DNA of 64,000 nucleotides. Source: Micractinium sp. NFX-FRZ. Lineage: Eukaryota; Chlorophyta; Trebouxiophyceae; Chlorellales; Chlorellaceae. The translations under genes and the position numbers were made by a program. Location of the stretch: NCBI GenBank assembly GCA_029339195.1, contig JAPTJF010000259.1, positions 1-64,000 on the forward strand. Direction: 5' to 3'. The number at the start of each line of letters is the position of its first letter. Position 1 is the first letter of the stretch. Below are positions 55,901 to 64,000 of the stretch, one piece after another. A model generated the notes under the pieces. It had not been told where the DNA came from. It was given only the letters and a program-made list of their open reading frames with translations, and made no database searches.

Positions 55901-57658
55901 CCACATCCACTCACGTCTGCCGGTGCATCCGAGGCCCTGGGGCTGGCATCGGTGCTGCCCAGCGGAGTCGCCGCCGCTGCTGCCGCCGCCGCCGCCGCCG
56001 CCGCTGCTGCTGAGCTGGCACCCGCAACCGAGTTGGCGCCAGCTGGCTGCATGCTCTCCACATCAAACTCTTTGCAGAACCCCACGCAGTGGCTGGTCAG
56101 CTGGTCCAGAGAGGGTGCCACCTGGCGGGCACAGCAGCGGGAGGGCAGGCAGCCGGGGAGGTGAGGGTGGGGACCGGTGATGTAACGTTAGCGGGCCTGA
56201 CACAGGCATCATGGCATGTTATGCTTCAACAGCATGAGGCACAAACGACCGTGAGCATTCCGCCTACAAGCTGTCATAAATGCGGCCCCAGGAGCAGCAT
56301 GATCCGTCCCGCACCAGAGCGCCTGTGCAGCGTGCGATGCGCTCCAGCAGCTCCAGCTTGACGTTCAGGACAAGGGAGACGTCACGGGCCAGCAGCTGCT
56401 CTTGGGCGTACCTGCAGGCAGGCAGGCAGGCAGGCAACAAGCAGACAGTGGGTTTAAAATGATAACATCTTGGGCCAGCAGGTGCTTCAGAGCGTACCTG
56501 AAGGCAGGCATTCAGCAGGCAGGCGGGCGGGCGGCATGCGAGGAGGCGAGGGGAGCAGGAGTTAAAAGGATGGCAGGGTAAACAGGATGAGCAGGCAGGC
56601 ACAATGAATGTTTGCAGGCACAATGAAGGTTTGCAGCAACACATATGAGCAGTCTCCACAGTGCAGCACGACGGCAGCAGAGCGGCAACATGGCGGAACA
56701 ACACGATAGCAGCCAACAGCGTGGCAGCAGCGGCAGCGCACCGTGGCACGCTGCGCTCAACCAGCAGCACGTCTGGGTTGAAGGATGCGATGCGGGCCAC
56801 AGCAGCCTCCAGGAACTGCTGCTCCTGGTCCAGCAGCGAGTCAAAGCTGGAAAGCTTGCTAGCAGCCGCCCCGCTGGCGCCACCCAGGCTGCCCAGCCCG
56901 CTGCTGCCGGCGCTGGCGCCGCCCAGCCCGCCACGCGCGCCCGCTGCCTCCAGCCCGCCCGCCAGCAGCATCACTCGTGGCTGCGTGATGGACGACCGCA
57001 TGCGCTTGTGTGCCAGGCTCTTGCGGCACGCCACCCCCAGCACGACGCTCGAGTCGGTGGGGGCGGCTGCGGTCGACACCACTCGCTTGACCTACAGGGA
57101 GGACAGCACACGAGGGCAGCCGCCGGCTTGGACGCTGCCACTGCATGCACCCTCCACTTTTGCACTTGCTAGCAGCACGGTGGCACTCCCTATATGAAGC
57201 ATGCCTGCATGCTGTCGTGCTGCACGCTCCCCATCACCGCAACTTCCCAAGAGTCGTCGCCCTGAGCAAGCGCCGGCCAGCACCCAACTGGGCAGCACCC
57301 AGCAACCCCAGCCAGCCCCCCAACAACCCTGGTCCCCAGCACCCACCTTGATGTAGTATCGAGGGTCCAGCCGGCCGTGGGCCACCACCGCGGTGGGCGA
57401 GAGCGAGGCGGCGGCAGCCTGCGCGAGCTGGCACACCAGCGGCGCCCACGTGGGTGCTGCCGCCACTCCCTCCGCCTCCAGCAGCTGCCCCACCAGCGCC
57501 TCCAAGTGCTTGGCTGCCACCGCTGCAAAGGCGGGGCGGCCCGCGGTGGCAGCCGCCTCGGCTTCCAGCGGCGGGGGCACATCCCACGTCAGCGCTGCGT
57601 CACGCCCCCGCTTGCCGCCGCCGTGGTGCCCATGCCCCTCGTGCTGGCTGCCAGGCAT
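45973..57658 (-). CDS. FAB1: Phosphatidylinositol-3-phosphate 5-kinase FAB1/PIKfyve, FYVE-less type
   Basis: The enzyme makes PI(3,5)P2 on endosomal and vacuolar membranes. Eighteen exons close in frame to 2,215 residues: 57658-57347, 57091-56742, 56411-56315, 56121-55915, 55707-54474, 54227-53722, 53342-53142, 52893-51753, 51564-50421, 50163-49584, 49428-49274, 48816-48681, 48441-48325, 48048-47979, 47820-47719, 47233-47127, 46580-46471, 46051-45973. The N-terminal chaperonin-like domain has SSFDSLLDQEQQFLEAAV, FNPDVLLVERSVPRYAQE, LVLNVKLELLERIARCTG and RPLGATIVLRGNDAAELRRV. The middle has FDDEPTSIIAYFLATKEY. The C-terminal kinase has CRKWASRGGKSAVYFARTMD, YIVKQLSRSERQSF (catalytic Lys), IYDLKGSQRDRYN, GLGVMDYSLLVGVDKVSG and the activation loop KDPTVISPKQYSRRF. 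No N-terminal FYVE finger is present, as in Arabidopsis FAB1C/D. Gln, Ala and Ser tracts make it longer than plant forms. Introns hold many decayed exon-end copies. Confidence 0.95.
46434..47085 (-). repeat. Decayed copies of FAB1 exon 16 and 17 ends inside introns 16-17
   Basis: Degenerate direct copies of the exon 16 3' end and its donor (original 47121-47165) lie at about 47033-47085, 46933-46978, 46800-46830 and 46690-46745. Copies of the exon 17 5' end (original 46559-46590) lie at 46626-46668, and of its 3' end at 46434-46460. On the plus strand each exon 16 copy keeps the GTATGTAGTxGATC-like core that corresponds to DYIRQ. Confidence 0.8.
48099..48194 (+). repeat. 33-bp minisatellite in FAB1 intron 13
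   Basis: Three direct units with period 33 begin ACCAGGGAGGGCAGGGGAGG (48099, 48132, 48165). On the coding strand they form a C/T-rich tract just upstream of the exon 14 acceptor. Confidence 0.88.
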
Positions 57659-58741
57659 GGCTGCTCAGCCACGGCGGCACGAGCCGATGCTTGCTGGGCA
57701 CCGCTGCAGCTGCTCAGCTGCCGCAGTGCCTACCCATTCAGGCTGGCACGCCGGCGGCGGCACGCCGGCGTTCAGTAGTGTGCGGTCAGCGGTGGCGGCA
57801 GCCTGCTTGGCGGCCCACCCCGGCGTCGCGGCGCGCCTGCTCAATCGGCTGGTCAGTCCGAGCGGCGCAAAGTGGCCAGGCCGCAGGCACCAGCCGCGTG
57901 CAATGGACTGATCAGCACAAAAGGGGGAGTTGCCTCCAAGGTCTTTTTGTTGCGCTACAATCAGCTAACAAGCTCGGAAAGCGAGAAGCGCTATCAAGCG
58001 GAGTGCTAGCACGAAACACCCGTTTCGAGGGCTGCTTGCTGTTTGCCCGCAGCGGGGCCCCGATCAAATGCTACCAACAAATGTCTGGGCTCCCTCTAGT
58101 TTCCCGGCCTGCACACCGCTCTGTCCTGCCGCCGCCAGCATGGCGTCATGGCCCCGCCAACGGCCCCGCTCTTGTCGCTCGTCGTGGTGGTTAATAGGTG
58201 CCTTCAAACGGCCACCCTGCTGCCAGCCTTCACAAACCAAGGTCAATACATTCATGTGGTCTGCTATAACACTAGCACATGATCCAGGCAGGGCAGGTGC
58301 CCTCGTGTGCCGTGCCGCTGCCCGCACATAAATGCCCATACGCTCCGCTTTACGCCGTGTCACAAATAGGCGCAACTGTTCTCATTGACCTCTTTGCACC
58401 TTCCTTGATTGTCGTCCACACCCATCCATCACAAGGCATGCTCACAGCACCTCTGTCCACATGCGCCCATTGTACCGGCCTCGCACACCCGACTGAGCAG
58501 GGCCGTATTAACAAAATATGTGTGGCATGCCTGTGGCCCGCACATTTAGACCAATGTGCTTGAGACGGAGTGTTCACGAAAAGCAGCACACAATGCTGGT
58601 TTGAGAGCTCCATGCCATCAGAGGCGGAGGGCATCGTGCAGCATGCCACCCAGCCAGCCGCCGCCCGCTGCTTCGCCCGCTGCGGCAGGCCATCCAAGAA
58701 CCCTGCCCCTGTCCCCCGATCGCTCTCTCTTTGGCTGCACG
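57659..58741. promoter_or_regulatory. Divergent upstream region of FAB1 and ATIC
   Basis: FAB1 (-) and ATIC (+) start 1,083 bases apart and face away from each other. GC content drops in 57930-58560, as expected for a promoter. Frames such as 57393-57911 overlap FAB1 exon 1 antisense and are not called. No core element is identified. Confidence 0.4.
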
Positions 58742-61700
58742 ATGTCTTCCACTCTGGCACACACCGGACGCCTGGTGTTGGCCTCCCGGGTTGTGGTGGG
58801 CAGGCAGCAGCAGGCAGCAGCGCGCCTCCCCGCCGTGGCAGCCATCGCCGACTCCAGCTTCACTGGAACCACCGCCCCCATCAGGTAAGCGCGATGGCAA
58901 TGCGGGTGCCCCCCCTGGCTGGCAGCGCCGAACCATGCATGTGCACGTGTAGCGCGGCGTGCTCAGACCTCCATCGCCCTGAACCCGCCCGCGTCGCGCT
59001 TCTCTACGCCCACTCAATGCCATGCCGCGCCCACCCACCCACCCCGGCAGGCAGCAGCAGGCAGCCCGTAGCAGCTCTCGCGCCTCGGTGGCGGCAGCGG
59101 CGGCACCCGTGATGGCGGCAGCCACCAAGGGCAAGGCCCTCATCTCTGTCTCTGACAAGGCCGGCCTGGTCGACCTGGCCAAGGTGGGGTGCGGGCGGAG
59201 GGTTTGCCTGTGGTGTCAAGGCCAGCGGGAGTTGCGTGGCACGCCGGCAGGTCGCTGCGTCCGTCGCTGCTGCCTGCTGCTGCTCTCGTTGGCAGGTCAA
59301 TGCAACTTGCCCTTCCCTATCTCGCTACCAAGCTCACCCAACCTCGTACATCTGGGAGCATCGCACCGCTGACACCAAGCATCCATCCATGCCCTGCCAC
59401 CTCCTCGGAGTCCCCCCACTCTCGCCCGCTGGCCTCTCGCTCCTTCTTTCTTTCGCCCGTAAATCCTGGCTGCTCTGGGATGCAAAGATTGTCTCGCTTG
59501 CTTGCCTCCTGCCACCGACTCCTCACATCACCGACCCTGCCCCTGTCACTCCACCCTTGCCTGGCAATCTGTAGGGCCTGGCTGCTCTGGGCTATGAGAT
59601 TGTGTCCACCGGCGGGTCCGCCAGCGCCATCGAGGCGGCGGGCGTGCCGGTGAAGCGGGTGGAGGAGCTGACCGGTTTCCCCGAGATGCTGGATGGTGCG
59701 TCGTGCCGATGGGGGGCTGAGGGAGTGTGGGGACGCCTGCTGGTGTGGGGGCTGTTGGGCAGCGGCACCATGCTTGAGCTGGTGCCCCTGGGATGCTGGA
59801 TGTGTGCCTAGGGAGTGTTTGGTGTGGGATGCTTGGTGTGGGGCTGCCGGGCATTGCCGATGTGTGTGAACTGGTGCCCCCGGGATGCTGGACGGCACAA
59901 GCCCTCCACCCTTCTCCGGGGCGCTGCGACCGCTGGCAGTGCTAGCGGCAGCGGTTCAATTGGGAGGGCGTTGCTGCAGGAGGTTTCCGAGCGAGCGGCG
60001 CTTGTAGAAGCTGGATAGCTGGCTGGCTGGCTGGCTGGCTGGGCTGGCTGGCCATGCTGGCACCTTCCCTTCACCCCATCCACCACACACGCCTCGCCCC
60101 CTGCCCCGCACCAACCTTCCCCCCCCCTATCCACCGCTTCTCCACCTCAGGCCGCGTAAAGACGCTGCACCCGGGCGTGCATGGCGGCATCCTGGCGCGC
60201 CGCGACCTGCCCGCCCACATGGCGGCTATTGAGTCCCACAGCATCACCCCCATTGACCTGGTCATCGTCAACCTCTACCCCTTCCGCCAGACCGTGACTG
60301 CCGAGAACAAGCCCAGCTATGAGGTGCAGGGGGGGAGGGGAGGGTGTGGGCCTGGCAGCCAGAGCGGGCGGTGGCTGCTAGCTGCGGCTGGCATGCCCTG
60401 CAACCCAAGCGTGGCTTCTGTGTGTTATGAAGGGCCTCATGCTTTTTTTTCAATGCACAGGTGGAGGTGGAGACATCGGCACTGGCGGGCCCGCCATGAT
60501 CTGACCGACCACCTTAACCCGCCGCAAATATTTTTTCTCTTCAATGCACAGGTTGCGGTGGAGAACATCGACATTGGTGGGCCCGCCATGATCCGCGCCG
60601 CCGCCAAGAACCACGACAGTGTCACCGTTGTGGTGGACCCCTCCGACTACCCGGCCCTGCTGGAGAAGCTGGGGGGAAGCGGTACCGCCGAGGAGGCGCT
60701 GGCCTTCCGCAAGCGCTGCGCCTGGAAGGCCTTCCAGCACTGCGCCACTTACGACAGGTGGGGGGGGATGGGGGGCGGAGGGGAGAAGTGGTGGAGGGGG
60801 GATGGAGGGGGATTGTGTGGGACTGTTGGGTGGTTCTGGGGTGGTGGGGTGAGCGGGGTTTGTTGGCTGCGAGCCCCTCCAGCACCACCGGTTTGTGGGT
60901 GTGCTGGTGCCCTGCCGGAGAAGCTGGGGGGGAAGCTGTACCACTGACGAGGCGCTGGCCGTCCAGCACTGCGCCGCCTACGACAGATGGGAGAGGGGGG
61001 CATGGGGTGGGGTGGACAGGAGGGGTGAATGGTGTGGCACTGTTGGGTGCGTCGGATGGGTGGGGCAGGTGGGGTGAGGTGGGTGCCCGGCCCGACCCTA
61101 CTTTGGTGCCCTCCCGTGCGGCATACCTGCTACCTCATCTGCCCCTGTCTGGCCTCTCCTGCCCCACAGCCCCCCGGTGCCGCACCGCAGTGGAGTGGAT
61201 GGGGCCCAGGTGCATGGCCTCGCTCCCGGAATAACCACTTTCCCTGATGTACTTGCTTGCCCTACCCCATGCCACCCCGCAGCACCGTGGCGGAGTGGCT
61301 GTGGCGGGGCCCTTTTCCCAGAATGAGTGCACCTTTTAAAGCCACATCCACATCGACTTTGCCGCTGCCTTTGCCACCCATCACTGTCCCGCAGCACCGT
61401 GGCGGAGTGGCTGTGGGGCCAGGTGGGCGAGGGCCCTGCCCCCGAGATGAGCGTGCCCATGAAGCTGGCGCAGGGGCTGCGCTACGGGGAGAACCCGCAC
61501 CAGGATGCCGCCTTTTACACCGACGCCTCGCTGGCAGGTGCGCGCTGTGCCTGCTGTGCTGTGCTGTGCTGTGGCGTGCCTGCTGCGCTTGCTGTGCTGT
61601 GCTTTGCTGTGGGACCCCGCACCAGGGTGCGGCCTACCATACCGATGCAGTGCTGTGCTGTGCTGCGCTGTGCTGTGGCATGCCGAGCCATGCTGGAAAG

Positions 61701-63300
61701 TTTGTTGCTCCGCTTGCCGCCCTGCCCATCCTCGCCCCTTCCCCTGCCCCCTCCCCCTCCCCCCACGCCTTGGCAGAGCACGGCATGGGCGGCGTGGCCA
61801 CCGCTGTGCAGCACCACGGCAAGGAGATGTCGTACAACAACTACCTGGACGCAGACGCAGCCTACTGCGCCGGTGAGACTGGCTTCATATGGCTGTGCGG
61901 GGTTGCTGCAGCATGGTGGGTTCAAGCGGGGGTGTGGGGGCCATGCAGGTCTCGCACAGCAAGCTTGATGCATCCACGCGTCCTGCCCGCCGTCTGCAAT
62001 TGTGATGCCCGTGATTGCCAAGCGCGCCAACCCCCGCCCCCCTCCCCTGCCTCCGCCCAACTCCCTCCCTCCCTCCTCCCCTGCCGTGCCCCGCAGTGTG
62101 CGACTTTGACGCCCCCTCCTGCGTGATTGTGAAGCACACCAACCCGTGCGGCGTGGCCAGCCGGGAGGACCTGCTGGAGGCGTACCGCCTGGCGGTCATC
62201 GCAGACCCCATCTCCGCCTTTGGCGGCATCGTGGCCTTCAACCGGTGGGTGGGTGTGGGTGGGCGAGTGGGGGTGGGTGGGGTGTCAACGTCAGGGGTTG
62301 GAGCGGGGTTTGTTTATGTCCGCTGCGTTTGGGGGCATTGTGGCCACGCCGCACTGTCGCACGAGCTTCGTTCCACTTCCCCACTGCCCACCTCCACATC
62401 CACTCTCACATTCACGCTCACCTTCGCTGTTTCTTCCCTCCCTTCTTCCCTCCTCCTGTCAGCCCCGTGGACGCCGCCCTGGCGCTCGAGCTGCGCCTCC
62501 CCGCCTCCCCACCCCTACTTCGACATTCATTCTTCGAACGCCAACCCCTTCTTTCCCTCCCTTCCTCCCTGCTCCTTTCAGGCCCGTAGACGCCGCCCTG
62601 GCACGCGAGCTGCGGGAGTTCCGCTCCCCCACCGACGGCGAGACGCGCATGTTCTACGAGATCGTCATCGCCCCCGGCTACACCCCCGAGGGCCTGGAGG
62701 TGCTCAAGGGCAAGAGCAAGACGGTGAGGCGGGCGGGGCTGTGTGAGGTCGGGGCAGGAAAGCGTGGGAGCAAGGCAGAGCTGTGGCGGGCTGCGCATGC
62801 TGGGCCAAGCTGCCGCCGAGGTGGGCACCTGCTTGCTGCCTTCCCCTCACCCCCGTTCGTTCAAAACCCACCTGCTCCCATGCCGCCCCTTCCTCGTCCC
62901 CCGTCCCCATTTCCCCCCTCCTTCTTTGCAGCTGTGCGTTCGGCACGCCGAGCCACAAACGCCCTGTCGGGACGTCACTGCGCGTGGTGGCGGACTGTTG
63001 TTCACACCAATCCACAACCTATGCATGCTTCTCTCCACCCACCCACCCCGCAGCTGCGCATCCTGGAGGCCAAGCCGCGCGCCCCCTCCGGCCGCTCGCT
63101 GCGCCAGGTGGCGGCCGGCTGGCTGCAGCAGGGCGCCGACTCGCTGAAGCCCAGCGCTATTGAGTTCACGTGCGTCAGCGAGAAGCAGCCCACGCCGCAG
63201 CAGCTGGAGGACCTCAAGTTCGCCTGGTGAGCCGGGAAGGGATGAGTTAGAACACACCTATTATGGAGCAGCGACTCGGTGACTGGGGTGCGGAATGTGT

Positions 63301-63332
<32 letters not shown>

Positions 63333-64000
63333 TGCTGTATATAACAAATTGTAGATGGTGTGTTTTGACAGAATCCCTTTTCGCCACGTTCATGCTGTGC
63401 ACAAAGCCCAGTGTCAATCCCAACGCCATCAGGGCGGCCGGCCGCTGTTAGCAACGACCCGTTGTGTGCCCCACTCCCACCCCGCAGGCTGTGCGTGAAG
63501 CACGTCAAGTCCAACGCCATCACTGTGGCCAAGGACGGCAAGATGCTGGGCATGGGCAGCGGGCAGCCCAACCGCGTGAAGAGTGTGCAGATTGCGCTGG
63601 AGAAGGCGCAGGAGGAGGTCAAGGTGAGGGGGCGGATGCTGTGGGGTGGGGTGTGCCTCCATAAGGTGTTCCGCAAGGTGTGTGGAGAGCGTGCAGACTG
63701 CGGTAGGGGAGGCCCAGGACAAGAGTTCAAGGTGAGGGGGGGCTGTTGTATTGTAGGGTGCCTATACAAGGGGTGAAGAGCGCGGGAGGTTGCGCTGGCT
63801 TGAGGCGTGAGCAGCGTGCCGTCTGCGCTGGAGAAGGCGAAGGAGGAGGTCAAGGTGAGCGGGTGGCGGCTGTGATGTCCCCCTGCAACGACTGTGGTGT
63901 TCCCCTGCAACGCTCCCTTTGCTGGCCTCCAACACTTCTCCTTCCCTTTTGATCGAACCGACACCCTGTGCAGATGGCCGCCTTGTTACCAAGTGTTTGT
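58742..64000 (+). CDS. ATIC: Bifunctional AICAR transformylase / IMP cyclohydrolase, probably plastid-targeted (3' partial)
   Basis: The protein performs the last two steps of purine synthesis, formylating AICAR and closing the ring to IMP. Eleven exons are seen: 58742-58884, 59051-59183, 59575-59695, 60151-60323, 60552-60757, 61395-61537, 61777-61872, 62097-62244, 62582-62723, 63054-63226, 63488-63623. All junctions are in phase, and the rest lies beyond the window. The first 60-90 residues are Ala/Arg/Ser-rich without acids, like a plastid presequence. The cyclohydrolase (MGS-like) domain follows: [55 protein letters not shown]. The transformylase domain has [29 protein letters not shown], the catalytic [30 protein letters not shown] and [20 protein letters not shown]. 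An acceptor at 63973 leads to a frame (MAALLPSVC) unlike the expected MASDAFFPF motif, so the true next exon probably lies outside. Confidence 0.95.
63302..63331 (+). repeat. (CAG)10 microsatellite in ATIC intron 10
   Basis: Ten perfect CAG triplets lie in the intron between exons 10 and 11. A similar CAG run at 3481-3507 lies in an intron of the vWD-like gene. Confidence 0.95.
63675..63862 (+). repeat. Two decayed copies of the ATIC exon 11 end
   Basis: The end of exon 11 plus its donor (original about 63570-63630, coding [17 protein letters not shown]) recurs at about 63675-63738 and, better preserved, at 63790-63862. There GCGCTGGAGAAGGCGAAGG and GGAGGTCAAGGTGAGC can still be read. The copies have lost a continuous frame with the exon. 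Confidence 0.85.

Noticed and set aside
63974..64000. ATIC exon 12 starting MAALLPSVC
   Set aside because: An acceptor-like GTGCAG precedes it, but the translation does not fit the conserved MASDAFFPF region that should follow, so it may be another decoy or an incomplete view at the window edge.

Overview
The window looks like nuclear DNA of a green alga, most likely a trebouxiophyte of the Chlorella/Micractinium type. It is very GC-rich, and genes lie on both strands with many short introns (mostly GT-AG, a few GC-AG). The products fit a photosynthetic green lineage: cycloeucalenol cycloisomerase, an SBP-box transcription factor, plant-type FAB1, and proline-rich wall proteins. The species cannot be fixed from sequence alone.

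Layout. 2-4974 (+): 3' part of a gene for an extracellular proline-rich protein with a von Willebrand D-like domain. 4975-7433: C-rich intergenic DNA with a minisatellite. 7434-8875 (+): small membrane protein. 9391-10719 (-): secreted protein with two fibronectin III-like domains. 11705-14338 (-): sterol enzyme CPI1, divergent from a tandem pair of SNAP-25-like Qb+Qc SNAREs at 14636-17143 and 17421-20326 (+). 20498-24672 (-): a cluster of two ankyrin-repeat genes and one truncated ankyrin pseudogene. 25124-28492 (+): retropepsin-like aspartyl protease. 30043-31655 (-): multi-pass membrane protein, divergent from a 1,256-residue SBP-box factor at 31884-38005 (+). 39908-44708 (-): bZIP factor. 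45973-57658 (-): the giant PI3P 5-kinase FAB1. 58742 to the window end (+): bifunctional purine enzyme ATIC/PurH with a presequence.

Most exon models were checked by adding exon lengths and matching splice phases. Eleven of the twelve spliced genes close in frame. The membrane gene at 7434-8875 does not and may carry a frameshift. The genes serve unrelated functions and do not form one pathway. FAB1 and the SNAREs share a membrane-trafficking theme.

The most notable signal is structural. Nearly every large gene carries decayed direct copies of its own exon ends inside the adjacent intron, splice site included. They are densest in FAB1 (46.4-56.5 kb) and ATIC (59.4-63.9 kb). This looks like repeated small tandem duplication across exon-intron borders as a route of intron growth and cryptic exon supply. 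GC-AG introns are also frequent (4 of about 89).
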